Shown: one piece after another, positions 17,105 through 26,212 of the stretch
Layout of the letters: every line of letters starts with the position of its first letter
Position numbering within the stretch: the stretch's first letter is position 1
DNA from: Ignavibacterium sp.
GTDB taxonomy: Bacteria; Zixibacteria; MSB-5A5; GN15; PGXB01
NCBI GenBank assembly: GCA_020724775.1
Contig: DYGG01000007.1
Coordinates: forward strand, 1-64,000
DNA length: 64,000 nt
Reading direction: 5' to 3'
Program-made: the position numbers and the translations under genes
Notes under the pieces: generated by a model
The model's input: only the letters and a program-made list of their open reading frames with translations
Database searches by the model: none
Told to the model about the DNA's origin: nothing

Positions 17105-20100
17105 TATCTGACACCCTCAATAGTATCGAACGCCGGGTCGAGTCTTTGAATCTCGCCAAGAAGACGTTGCGACTCGACATCTTCAGGGTGTCTTGAAACC
17201 CAGGCTTTAACCGTCTCCCGCAGGCGGCTGAAATACCTGTATTGATAGTAATGACTTACCAGCGCCCGGTATCCATCGACATAATCCGGATAAAGCGTGT
17301 GCATCTTTTCCAGAATACTTATTGCATCCGCCACCCGTCCGGCATTCTTCAACGTTATTGCCCACACATGATACATTCTCCCCTTCTCCAAATAGGGCGA
17401 GTCCTCGATATACTTCTCCACCGAATCATCACGACCGATTTCCACAAGGAGACGCACCCCATTGATATGCAACTCCGGGGAGAAAGGTATTGCGGCCTGT
17501 CCCGCTCTCAGGTATTCGAGCGCGGCCGCCAGGTCTCCCTTATTTCTCATTTCATTGGCAAGAGCCAGGAATCCCTGGGCATAGTTGCCGAAGAGACGAA
17601 TTGTATTTTCATCTTTGTAGATTTTCTGGTCGTTGATGCCACGATATTGATATACCTCCAGAAGGAGGCGCCGTGTCCGCTCCAGGTCAACCCGGTCCTT
17701 GCCCTTTGTCGGAACCACCCGGTACACCATTCCTTCCAGTATCAAATGCTCATCGAGCGCTTGCCCCCCTAATCTTCGGGAATCCTGAGGCACGGTGGTT
17801 GTCATAAAGAGGGGATGGCGCCAATTATTCGTTGCGATAATATGTTCCATCACCTGGTCCTGAATCCGCATGGGATAACCGTCAGAAGCCAGATAGGGGC
17901 GCAGTTTTTCAATGGTCTCACTGCTCCACGATATCGGCACATTCATCCGGTCGCGAAGCTGTCTGACATACCATGCCGTATTTGCGAGCGACAAATTTAC
18001 AATGCGGACATCTTTTCGGATGCCGTACACTTCCTGAAGGCACCAGAGAGGGAAAGTGTCATTGTCGCCGTTGGTGAACAGAATGGCATCAGGGTCGCAT
18101 GATTCCAGATAATTCCTGGCGTAGTCATACGGTATATAATTCCGGGAGCGGTCATTAATATAGTAATTCGCCCTAAGCGGAATAATGGGCGTTACAATCA
18201 GAATCGCCGTAAACGCCACTGTGGCAACTCTCGCAGATTTTCCGCCATCTCTGAGACTATCCCGGAACAAACTCACAACTCCGGCCATCCCCAAACCTAT
18301 AGCCAGCCCAAAAAACACAAACGCCGGCGTGAAAAAATAATCCCGGTTCCGCACTTCCAGGTAATCCAGTTGGGTAACCGGATTCTGACGCGTCCCATCG
18401 GCGAAATTCATATATAAAACAATCCCGATTGAACTAATCAGAAAGAGGAGAAGAAAGGGTAGTCCGATTTGCGGTCTGCGACGAATCATCTCCCAGAAGC
18501 CAAATAAGCCTAATACGAGAATGATAAAGAAAGATTTTTGTCCAAAACCGTACTGCTCCTTGAAAAACCGCCAGAAACCCATTCTCTGATAATCGCCGAA
18601 TTGATTTTCCCAAGTTCCGCGGCGGACAAACATCCGCTCTACCATGCTTTCCGAGCCGTACTGTTTTCGCTCCAGAAAACCAATAGTTGCCGCCAGAGAG
18701 CGCGACGGTTTATTCATATCCAGTGACGGATTCTGAGAGGAGCGGACAGGAATATAGGCATGGATGGAGAATCCCAGCAGCGCCATAAGAATAACCGCCG
18801 TCCCGATTTTCCAGAATTTCTCTTTAAGAGAAATACCGACGGCTATCAGAATTAAAATTCCGAGTATAACACCCCAGAGCAGTTGCCAGATTCCGAGAAT
18901 GACCAGGGAAATGGCGGCAATGGCAATCAGAAAAGTCCAGTTGAGCATATGGCGAAGAAGCAACCCGAGCGCCAGCAACAGAAGTGCCGTCAGAAGTAGA
19001 AAGGAATGGTAACCACTGAAGACCAAGCCCAATAAGGTAAGAATACCGGGGGCAAGTGAATAAATCGCGATAACAAGCCAATCCCGGTAAATCTCTTTAC
19101 TCTTGTCGGCTCTTTTCACATTTATCAACCCCCAGATTCCCCATATTGAAAGTAGTATTAGTCCGACAGAAGAAATTAGATTTTCGGCCGAACCGTTTCT
19201 GCCCGCTGACCCGGGACCGTTGAAAATGTGGGCAATAATACTGAGAACGAAGGGAATCAGTGTCACGGCAAAAAGAACGATGGTGATCACGGCATTTCTG
19301 GTGACCTTATGGGCAAGAGCCAAATGGAACAGGAAAACTATTAAGAAAATTAGCGCGGCGAAATAGAGAGGGATTTCTCCTGGGCGAGACGAAAGCATGA
19401 ATATCAAATAAAGTTCCGCCAGAAAGAAAAGAGAAATTATTCCCCACTCCTTTGGCCCGGCATCTTTCTTAAGAACGAAAAAGAGGGCTACAATCGGCAT
19501 CACTATATAGATAGTAAGATGGACGCCTATGCTCAGCATGGCGATGAACGCGATCAGAATCGTGAGGCGAAACCCTTGAGCGGTTTCCCGCGTCTCGAAA
19601 TATCTCAAACCCAACCAGAATATTAACATCATCAACATGATTGCCAGCGCGTAAACCTCCGCTTCGACGGAGTTACCCCAATGGGTATTGGAGAATGCCA
19701 GAAATAACGCGCCAACGGCTCCTCCGAAGTACGGCAGAAAGCGCGCAGCCATGTCGGCGCTGTCGAAAATCCAGTATCGCAGCATCCGCACCAGTATGAG
19801 ATATCCGAACAGTGCCGCTGTTGCCGATGAAATTACGGAAAGAAGATTCACCCGGACCGCGATATCGGCCGCAATAGGCAGCATCGAAAAGAGCCACCCA
19901 AGGATAATATAGAGAGGCGTTCCCGGCGGATGCGGAATCCCCAGAGTATAGGCGCTGGCGATAAATTCCCCACAGTCCCAGAAAGAGAGGGTTGGCGCTT
20001 TGGTGAAAAAATAAACCGAAAAGGTGAAGAGAAAGATTACCGCTGCCACCAGGGCATTGACCTTATCAAAATCTGTATCTAAAGAACTCTTGCGGGATGG

Positions 20101-20109
20101 CAGATTCAA
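17104..20109 (-). CDS. DUF2723 giant membrane protein with C-terminal TPR-like region
   Basis: The protein is 1001 residues. The N-terminal DUF2723 signature is clear (SFWDCGEFIASAYTLGIPHP, then PGTPLYIILGWLFSMLPI), followed by many membrane helices (about 12-15 to residue 620), a soluble region and C-terminal helical repeats (about 830-1000) resembling TPRs. DUF2723 proteins are GT-C-like; the WDCGE motif sits where PMT/GT39 enzymes have catalytic acids, so transfer of a lipid-linked sugar is the best guess. The start is TTG 20109 with an AGAAGG site. It leads the glycan operon, and a good promoter lies about 55 bp upstream. Confidence 0.8.
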   Translation of the reverse strand: MNLPSRKSSLDTDFDKVNALVAAVIFLFTFSVYFFTKAPTLSFWDCGEFIASAYTLGIPHPPGTPLYIILGWLFSMLPIAADIAVRVNLLSVISSATAALFGYLILVRMLRYWIFDSADMAARFLPYFGGAVGALFLAFSNTHWGNSVEAEVYALAIMLMMLIFWLGLRYFETRETAQGFRLTILIAFIAMLSIGVHLTIYIVMPIVALFFVLKKDAGPKEWGIISLFFLAELYLIFMLSSRPGEIPLYFAALIFLIVFLFHLALAHKVTRNAVITIVLFAVTLIPFVLSIIAHIFNGPGSAGRNGSAENLISSVGLILLSIWGIWGLINVKRADKSKEIYRDWLVIAIYSLAPGILTLLGLVFSGYHSFLLLTALLLLALGLLLRHMLNWTFLIAIAAISLVILGIWQLLWGVILGILILIAVGISLKEKFWKIGTAVILMALLGFSIHAYIPVRSSQNPSLDMNKPSRSLAATIGFLERKQYGSESMVERMFVRRGTWENQFGDYQRMGFWRFFKEQYGFGQKSFFIILVLGLFGFWEMIRRRPQIGLPFLLLFLISSIGIVLYMNFADGTRQNPVTQLDYLEVRNRDYFFTPAFVFFGLAIGLGMAGVVSLFRDSLRDGGKSARVATVAFTAILIVTPIIPLRANYYINDRSRNYIPYDYARNYLESCDPDAILFTNGDNDTFPLWCLQEVYGIRKDVRIVNLSLANTAWYVRQLRDRMNVPISWSSETIEKLRPYLASDGYPMRIQDQVMEHIIATNNWRHPLFMTTTVPQDSRRLGGQALDEHLILEGMVYRVVPTKGKDRVDLERTRRLLLEVYQYRGINDQKIYKDENTIRLFGNYAQGFLALANEMRNKGDLAAALEYLRAGQAAIPFSPELHINGVRLLVEIGRDDSVEKYIEDSPYLEKGRMYHVWAITLKNAGRVADAISILEKMHTLYPDYVDGYRALVSHYYQYRYFSRLRETVKAWVSRHPEDVESQRLLGEIQRLDPAFDTIEGVR

Positions 20110-20161
20110 ACTTAAAACCTTCTGGAATGCTATTTAACTCTTTATATAAAACAGACTTGTA

Positions 20162-20189
20162 AATATACTGCTTTTCTCCGTTCTGTCCA
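20162..20189 (-). promoter_or_regulatory. Promoter of the glycan operon
   Basis: TGGACA (20184-20189, 5 of 6), a 16-bp spacer and TATATT (20162-20167, 5 of 6) on the minus strand. Initiation near 20154 gives a leader of about 45 nt. The divergent promoter of the phosphoesterase starts 20 bp away. Confidence 0.6.
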
Positions 20190-20209
20190 GAACTAATTAA
20201 ATTAAAGTA

Positions 20210-20239
20210 TTGTCAACTCCCTCCAGAGTTTCTTATGAT
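20210..20239 (+). promoter_or_regulatory. Promoter of the metallophosphoesterase
   Basis: TTGTCA (20210-20215, 5 of 6), an 18-bp spacer and TATGAT (20234-20239, 5 of 6) on the plus strand. Initiation near 20246 would give a leader of about 18 nt before ATG 20264. Confidence 0.55.
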
Positions 20240-20263
20240 AGAAGCGCCGGAATTAACAAGTCT

Positions 20264-21127
20264 ATGCCTTTTTTCTATTTTGTCAGCGACCTGCATGGTA
20301 GTATTGAGCGCTACCGGAAACTGTTCCATCTCATTTTGAAAGAGAAACCGGAGGCAGTCTTCCTTGGAGGCGACCTTCTACCTGCGGGACTTATCCCGGA
20401 GTCAATTCAGGGTGATTCCTCTTACGACTTTGTTCGCAATTTTCTGGGTGCCGGCTTCAGAGAACTGAAAGTCCAATTGGGCGACAAATACCCCGGCGTT
20501 TTTGTCATCATGGGAAATGATGACCCCCGTATTCAGGAAGTCGTCATCAAAGAATTGGAATATCAAGGGCTCTTGGTGTATCTGCAGTTCCGAAGCGCTC
20601 AATTCCAGACTTATACCTTGTCTGGTTATTGTTATGTCCCTCCTACCCCATTTCTTCTGAAAGACTGGGAACGATATGATGTCTCCCGATATCTTGAACC
20701 GGGGGATATCTCGCCTGAGGAGGGTTTTCGTTCAGTTGCGGTCAGCGCTTCCGAAATAAGACACTCAACAATTAAAAATGATTTGCAAATACTGGTTGGA
20801 GATGATGACCTTTCGCGCGCTATTTTTCTTTTTCACACTCCGCCTTATGGGACGTCGCTGGATATCATTAACTCCCCCATCAGGCTATTTGAAGGAGTGG
20901 CGCGCGACAGACATCAAGGAAGCATCGCTGTTCGAGACTTCATTCGGGAAAAACAACCGCTGATTACATTGCACGGACATATCCATGAATCACATAGGCA
21001 TTCCGGCAGGTGGCTTGAGATGTCAGGCAGAACTGTTATGATGTCGGCGGCGTATGACGGTCCGAAACTTGCTTTGGTCAGGTTCGACCCGGAATCGCCG
21101 GAGAAAGCGACAAGGGATATTATTTAA
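20264..21127 (+). CDS. Calcineurin-like metallophosphoesterase
   Basis: The 287-residue protein has the family motifs in order: SDLHG (D-x-H), FLGGDLLP (GGD), MGNDDP (GN-D/H), a later HTPP and C-terminal LHGHIHES (GHxH). These bind two metal ions. The substrate is unknown; single-domain members range from phosphodiesterases to nucleotide hydrolases. It is the only plus-strand gene in the window. The TTG at 20210 is unlikely as a start because it is the -35 box of the best promoter. The stop codon overlaps that of the convergent PEP-binding gene (21124-21127), so the two 3' ends interlock. Confidence 0.85.
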   Translation: MPFFYFVSDLHGSIERYRKLFHLILKEKPEAVFLGGDLLPAGLIPESIQGDSSYDFVRNFLGAGFRELKVQLGDKYPGVFVIMGNDDPRIQEVVIKELEYQGLLVYLQFRSAQFQTYTLSGYCYVPPTPFLLKDWERYDVSRYLEPGDISPEEGFRSVAVSASEIRHSTIKNDLQILVGDDDLSRAIFLFHTPPYGTSLDIINSPIRLFEGVARDRHQGSIAVRDFIREKQPLITLHGHIHESHRHSGRWLEMSGRTVMMSAAYDGPKLALVRFDPESPEKATRDII

Positions 21128-24100
21128 TCCCCATTTTTCTTTCGGTTTGGAATCGGCAAAGCACGGGCGGCATCGGTTATTGCCCCAATCTTCGCGGCGT
21201 AACTGGTTTTCCGGGCAATATCATCGTCGGTTATGATATGGACATCAAGAAGTCCTCCCGTGCGGTACCCGGTGCGCTGGTAGTTCATCTCATCAAGACA
21301 GAGGCTCCATCCGTTCAGCCAGTATTCCAGGCGGCATCTTTTTTCGTCAGGTCCCTGGAAATGAATCAAGATATCGATGTCACTTGCGGGACCGGCGGTG
21401 GCGTTTTTGGTACTGCCGAAGACGTAAAACCCTTTCACGCCGAACTTCTCGGGGTCAATAAGTGAGGCAATGTAACTTGCCATCCTCATTCGCCAGCGCC
21501 AGGCTTCGCTGGTACCGGAATCCGAGACGGCCGCTTTTGTCTCACCGGAATCAAGAACCGACTTGGGTGGCACCAACAGTCCAATTGCTTCATCAAGGTC
21601 GGCATTCATAAGAACCTGAAGCACCATGCCGTTGGTTATTCGGGGAATATCCATCAATCTTAGAGTATCGGAGAGATACTCAAACTCCGGCAGAATTTCC
21701 GGAAGAAGGCTGGGGGAGCCTTTGAGGAACCGCTCATTGAAAATGACGCCAGGGTCATCGGGATAAAGCGGCAGATAACGGATGTGCGATTCGACCAGGT
21801 CCTGAAAGAAATGTGTCCCGAAAGAGAGGTCGGGAAGGTAGTTTCCCTTCTGACGCGCCACCTCGATAAGCATGGCGGTATTGTTTATGTCGGAGTAAGT
21901 TACATTTACACCCAATTTGATGTCTCCCCGGCTGCCCCAACGTCCCGGACCCATCAGGATAAATTGACGTTTGGGCAAAAGTTGGTTGAGACGACTGACG
22001 GCGCGACCGACTGCCAGGAGGTCGGCGCGGTCGGGCAATTCCCCGTAGTGCCCGGGGTCAACATAAACAATATGTGTTATATCCGGTACTCTGCCGTTGG
22101 AAACAAATCTCTTCGCCGAAAATATGACTCTTTCGGGTGAGACATCTTTCGGAATCGGAACCGCCGCTGCATTATCGGCGGAACTTTGCGGACGGCACTG
22201 CAGAAGATAAAAATCATGTCCGTCGGAGGCAAATTCGATATCGACGGGGAAATTGAGTTTGCTTTCGAGCAGTTTGAGTATGGTATTGATTTGTCCCACA
22301 AAAGGGGTGCGTGAAATAAGCCCTTCGAAAGCCACCACCAACTCATCACTCTCGAAATCGATATTCGGTCCGACTTGCTGATGAATATGGTCACGGTCGC
22401 AAATCGATATCATCTGGCTGACGCGCGGAATCAAGGGACCGCATTCTTTCAAAAACCGCTTAATTTCAACCGTCTCAAAAGAATTATCCTTCAGGTCAAT
22501 GACATCGATTTTCTTCGGGGAATAGCGGATGATCTCATCGCATGTAATATTCACCCGCAAGCCCGGCTGTCCCGGCGCCACCAGAATCGGATAATCGTCG
22601 CTCAACCGGTCAACCGCTCTCGTTCCCAGCCCGGGAACGAATCGAATCAGTCCATCTTCTCTCTTTATCCGCGGCGACCAGCGGAATTCATTTCTGCTGA
22701 AAGCGACCCCGGCGAAAGCCGGCATGAAATACTGCCCGATTTTTACCCCCACCACCTCTTGAATCATAATTCCCATCTCTTCGTGGAAGTCAAGAAGCCC
22801 GCGCTCTGCGCGGTATTCAATCGGGTCGGGTCCGAAGACGGAGGCATATACTTCCGCTATGGCATCGGTCAGCGCCTCCAGCCTCTTTTCTTTGGGACCC
22901 TGATTTGCAAGGAAGAGGCTCTTATACTTGCCGGAGAAGGCCGCTCCCATCCGGTCTTCGAGGAGCGAAGAACTGCGTACTATCAGAGGGCTATCTTTGA
23001 AATCATCCAGCGCTACCGATAGCCCCTGGATAATGTCAGGTGGGAAATGAGCGTTCTTGAACGATTGGATTACATGGGGGTACTCAATCCGAACCTGATT
23101 GATATCTTTATATTTCTGCTCGGCGACATCTTGAAGGTTATTGTAATTCATAAAATATAGAATTACATCGGAGGTGATATACCAGGTCTTCGGCGCTTTC
23201 AAATTGCTCAGCAACCCCGATGCCACCTCCGCATTTTTCAGAATCTGATATGCTAGAAACATTCCGGCCGCCTTCCCCCCCAGTTTGCCGTGAGATTCGG
23301 GACCGTAAATGACATTCTGCATCAGAAGGTAGAAGTCGACAATCTCAATATGATTTTTGGCAATATTTATATAGTCCAGTTGGTCGGAAAAGAACCGGCG
23401 CACCAGAGAGACACGGGCGCCCCTCTGCGAGAGTGTCGGCAGGTCGACTCCTCCGGGGGACATACGGTAATACTTCCGAAGCGCCTCCGAGACTTCCGCC
23501 AGGGAGGAATTGCGGTTCAAGGTTTCCAGAAGAAAACTCATCCGGTCTTCATGAATCCACTTCTGGATTACCGTGAATATTTCATTATCGCTCAGATGGT
23601 CGGCGGCGATTTTGAAAGTTTCATCGCTCAGAAAATCGCTTGAGAATGATAGAGTCCGTTTCTGATACGGGCGATTGGTATCGGCAAAAACCTGGTCTTC
23701 CTCCGAGCGCTGGTCCGGGTTGTAATACTGCTGCAGGCGCTTGGCTTCCTCTACACCGCTCCAACAGAGATAATTGAGCATCTTGTGCGATATATTAAGA
23801 AAGAGATTCCGGTCGGTCTGGCGCAAAAGGTTTAGCGCTACCTGCCAGGACTGACTGTTCTCCTCATCTTTTTCGGTTCCAGTTTTCTTGAGGCTATGAA
23901 ACAACTGTTTCATCCGATGATACATCACGAAATGCCCCAGACGGTCGGCGATGGTATTTATCAGTTTGGCTTCTTCTTTGAGGAATGGTCCGACATCAGA
24001 TGCCGGCAGTTCCTTGGTGTAATAGACTTTGAGCGACCCGACCACTTTGTCCTGCACGACGATACTCGAACTGAGCACCCAGCGGGTTTCCGCGAAATTC

Positions 24101-24321
24101 TGCGGCTGATATATGGTGTCTTCAAATTCAATGCGTGGCTGACAGGAATCGGGATACTGCAGTCCCTGAGGGATGGCCTGAATGACCCCCCCGAAGGCGT
24201 CATCAAGCGTAATATTGACATTACTCAGGACTTCTTCCACTTCATAAAGGCAATTAAGTTCCTTTGCCCGTTCCTGAAGCGAGTCCAAGAGGCGTCCCTT
24301 TATTTTGTCGGCGTCACTCAT
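21124..24321 (-). CDS. GAF-like sensor + PEP/pyruvate-binding domain + nucleotidyltransferase fusion
   Basis: The protein is 1065 residues. Residues 10-140 form a GAF-like region of the type seen in histidine-kinase sensors (ELNCLYEVEEVLSN, GPFLKEEAKLINTIADRLG). A long helical linker follows. Residues about 340-720 match the ATP-grasp-like N-terminal domain of PEP synthase/PPDK (GGKAAG 348-353, VRSSSLLED 448-456, ending in a YLLQCRPQ strand). A further region contains GPGRWGS and FGTHFFQDLV. Residues 960-1060 form a minimal nucleotidyltransferase: GS 969-970, D981-x-D983 (SDIDI) and a third acid D1026. It lacks the His swivel and PEP-enolpyruvate TIM barrel of full enzymes. It overlaps the next gene by 8 bp, so the pair is coupled. 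The function is unknown; the layout suggests a phosphotransfer or nucleotide-modifying sensor. Confidence 0.75.
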   Translation of the reverse strand: MSDADKIKGRLLDSLQERAKELNCLYEVEEVLSNVNITLDDAFGGVIQAIPQGLQYPDSCQPRIEFEDTIYQPQNFAETRWVLSSSIVVQDKVVGSLKVYYTKELPASDVGPFLKEEAKLINTIADRLGHFVMYHRMKQLFHSLKKTGTEKDEENSQSWQVALNLLRQTDRNLFLNISHKMLNYLCWSGVEEAKRLQQYYNPDQRSEEDQVFADTNRPYQKRTLSFSSDFLSDETFKIAADHLSDNEIFTVIQKWIHEDRMSFLLETLNRNSSLAEVSEALRKYYRMSPGGVDLPTLSQRGARVSLVRRFFSDQLDYINIAKNHIEIVDFYLLMQNVIYGPESHGKLGGKAAGMFLAYQILKNAEVASGLLSNLKAPKTWYITSDVILYFMNYNNLQDVAEQKYKDINQVRIEYPHVIQSFKNAHFPPDIIQGLSVALDDFKDSPLIVRSSSLLEDRMGAAFSGKYKSLFLANQGPKEKRLEALTDAIAEVYASVFGPDPIEYRAERGLLDFHEEMGIMIQEVVGVKIGQYFMPAFAGVAFSRNEFRWSPRIKREDGLIRFVPGLGTRAVDRLSDDYPILVAPGQPGLRVNITCDEIIRYSPKKIDVIDLKDNSFETVEIKRFLKECGPLIPRVSQMISICDRDHIHQQVGPNIDFESDELVVAFEGLISRTPFVGQINTILKLLESKLNFPVDIEFASDGHDFYLLQCRPQSSADNAAAVPIPKDVSPERVIFSAKRFVSNGRVPDITHIVYVDPGHYGELPDRADLLAVGRAVSRLNQLLPKRQFILMGPGRWGSRGDIKLGVNVTYSDINNTAMLIEVARQKGNYLPDLSFGTHFFQDLVESHIRYLPLYPDDPGVIFNERFLKGSPSLLPEILPEFEYLSDTLRLMDIPRITNGMVLQVLMNADLDEAIGLLVPPKSVLDSGETKAAVSDSGTSEAWRWRMRMASYIASLIDPEKFGVKGFYVFGSTKNATAGPASDIDILIHFQGPDEKRCRLEYWLNGWSLCLDEMNYQRTGYRTGGLLDVHIITDDDIARKTSYAAKIGAITDAARALPIPNRKKNGD

Positions 24322-26083
24322 TTCTGTATACTATTCCTCGTCCTCTTCTGCCGTCAACTTTAATTGTAAGAGGCTTCCGTAATCTAATATGCCGTATAAA
24401 GGTCATCTCTGTCAATGCCTCTTGTCGATTCAAAAAACCAAAATCAATCCGGTCCTCGGCATTATTCAGAATCGTCAGGTAGCAGACCTGAAAACTAACC
24501 AGGTTGTGGAAGAAGTGCGATCCCTGGCTCGGTTCGATATCCTGGTCTGGCAAGATAACCTCAACGACCGCTCTTGCTCCGGAAATCTGGCTCCAATCCA
24601 CCGGTACGCCAAGCCAGGGCTCGCTGCTTCCCCAGCGGCCAAACCCTATTAACAGATACGGCCGCTCCACCTCTGTCAATTTCCGGTTAAGGACTTCAAC
24701 TTCTTCCGCTATACGAGCTGTCTCCGATAATTTGAATGTTTCCGGTTTAACAAAAACGATATCGGCGATTCCTTCAATTATGCCGTTTCCCATGACCTGG
24801 CTGGAACGAACGATTACCTTCTCTGTTTGCATTTCAACACTGCTCAAGGAAACCTCTTTATCCCTTGATGCCATCGGTCGCAGTTGAAGATACCCCAGGC
24901 GGCATTTCACCGTATCTGCATCGCGGGAAAAGGTCATGGCAAATTCCATCTCAATATCGGAACCAACTTCCTCGGTGCTTATCTGAATCAGATGATTAAG
25001 CAGGTCATTCAGGGGGAATAAACGGGCGCTCAAAAGCGGTGCAAACGTGACCACTCTGATTCCCTCCTGGCCGATACCGGTCACGAGACGGTCGTTTTGA
25101 GGCTGATAAGTTGATGCCGTCAGAATCAGAGTCCCATCCCATTCGGCATCCTTAAGGTCCAACCTGATCAGGTATTCTGCTTCCTTAATCGGGTCATGCG
25201 CCGGCGGCTTTCCCATATTGACGGCCCAGAAAGTGGTCTGACTCATCTTGGCAAGAATTGCCATCGACTTGAATGGTGGCATAGCGCGCGGATAAGATGG
25301 GGCATAACTCCAGACCTGGCCGCCATCAACAATGGTCTTCCCCAGACCTAACGCCAGACTTACCACTCCCTGCTCGGGAGTGGCGTGCCCGGTGGGATAA
25401 TGATTGACTGAGCGAGCGACTCCGGAAATATCGGGATAGAAGCGGCCGTTGTGTCGTTTGCCCACAACCTCCTGTATAATCACAGCCATCTTCTCGGCCG
25501 AGGGTGGTTTCCGAGTCGATTTCAGATAACTGCGGGCTTTTTGAAAATGTGCCGAGGCATAAACAAACTTAATCGCCTCAACCAGCCGTTGAAAGCGAAT
25601 ATCGGTCTCCGGCTGATTGTTCGGAATCATTTTTGTCCCATATACCCCAGCAAACGGCTCCTGCATGGCATCTTCCAGGAGACTGGACGACCGGATTGCC
25701 AGAGGAGTATGAACATGAGAAATGAGCGCCCGGAGATCGCCCACCAGTTCCGGAGCCAGTTCCCCCCGTTGAAATATCAGGGCTATCTGGTCGTCACGAT
25801 ACTCCCGAAGGACCTCTCCGTAAAGATTATTCTCTTGCATGAATCTGTCATAGAATTCAGTGGTTATGACAGTAAGGGTCGGGATGTTCAATTCCAGTGA
25901 CGGGAATCGCTCGCGCTGGAATCGGCGGGCAAGAATATTCCTTACATGTACTAGACCGGAGGCCTTCCCACCGACCGCGCTGTTGCCGATTTTGGTAAAG
26001 GTATCGGCTCCATCCCAGAATCTGCGGTCAAATGGTTTAATCTCGACGGCCGGGTCAATTCCGGAATCATCCGAATTAGTCAT
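24314..26083 (-). CDS. PEP/pyruvate-binding-domain protein (stand-alone, PPDK-N-like)
   Basis: The 589-residue protein is a single PPDK-N-like ATP-grasp domain plus a C-terminal extension. It has GGKASG at 38-43 and IRSSSLLED at 130-138. The C-terminal part contains GFGRWGSSEPWLG and SQGSHFFHNLV, closely matching a region of the next, larger paralogue. It has no phosphohistidine or TIM-barrel domain, so it cannot be a complete PEP synthase. The tandem order and 8-bp overlap with the fusion gene suggest a two-component ATP-dependent system of unknown substrate. The ATG at 26083 is the start. The gdhA terminator lies just upstream, so the promoter must be in the 60 bp between. Confidence 0.75.
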   Translation of the reverse strand: MTNSDDSGIDPAVEIKPFDRRFWDGADTFTKIGNSAVGGKASGLVHVRNILARRFQRERFPSLELNIPTLTVITTEFYDRFMQENNLYGEVLREYRDDQIALIFQRGELAPELVGDLRALISHVHTPLAIRSSSLLEDAMQEPFAGVYGTKMIPNNQPETDIRFQRLVEAIKFVYASAHFQKARSYLKSTRKPPSAEKMAVIIQEVVGKRHNGRFYPDISGVARSVNHYPTGHATPEQGVVSLALGLGKTIVDGGQVWSYAPSYPRAMPPFKSMAILAKMSQTTFWAVNMGKPPAHDPIKEAEYLIRLDLKDAEWDGTLILTASTYQPQNDRLVTGIGQEGIRVVTFAPLLSARLFPLNDLLNHLIQISTEEVGSDIEMEFAMTFSRDADTVKCRLGYLQLRPMASRDKEVSLSSVEMQTEKVIVRSSQVMGNGIIEGIADIVFVKPETFKLSETARIAEEVEVLNRKLTEVERPYLLIGFGRWGSSEPWLGVPVDWSQISGARAVVEVILPDQDIEPSQGSHFFHNLVSFQVCYLTILNNAEDRIDFGFLNRQEALTEMTFIRHIRLRKPLTIKVDGRRGRGIVYRNE

Positions 26084-26147
26084 AGGGTTAAATTAGGCTA
26101 TGCAAACGGTCGAGGCAAGTTTAGAATCGCCGTTCTCACACCGGCAT

Positions 26148-26185
26148 CAAAAATAAAAACCCGGCCAGGATTCTACCTAACCGGG
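26148..26185 (-). terminator. gdhA terminator
   Basis: On the minus strand a 10-bp stem (CCCGGTTAGG with CCTGGCCGGG; two G-T wobbles, 6-nt loop) at 26160-26185 is followed by TTTTTATTTTTG. It sits about 28 bp past the gdhA stop. Confidence 0.7.
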
Positions 26186-26212
26186 CTTAAGTCGCAATTC
26201 AAGAATAGACTA

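Noticed and set aside
20210-20263. TTG-initiated N-terminal extension of the phosphoesterase
   Set aside because: TTG 20210 is the -35 hexamer of the best plus-strand promoter, and the extra 18 residues precede the family's usual start.
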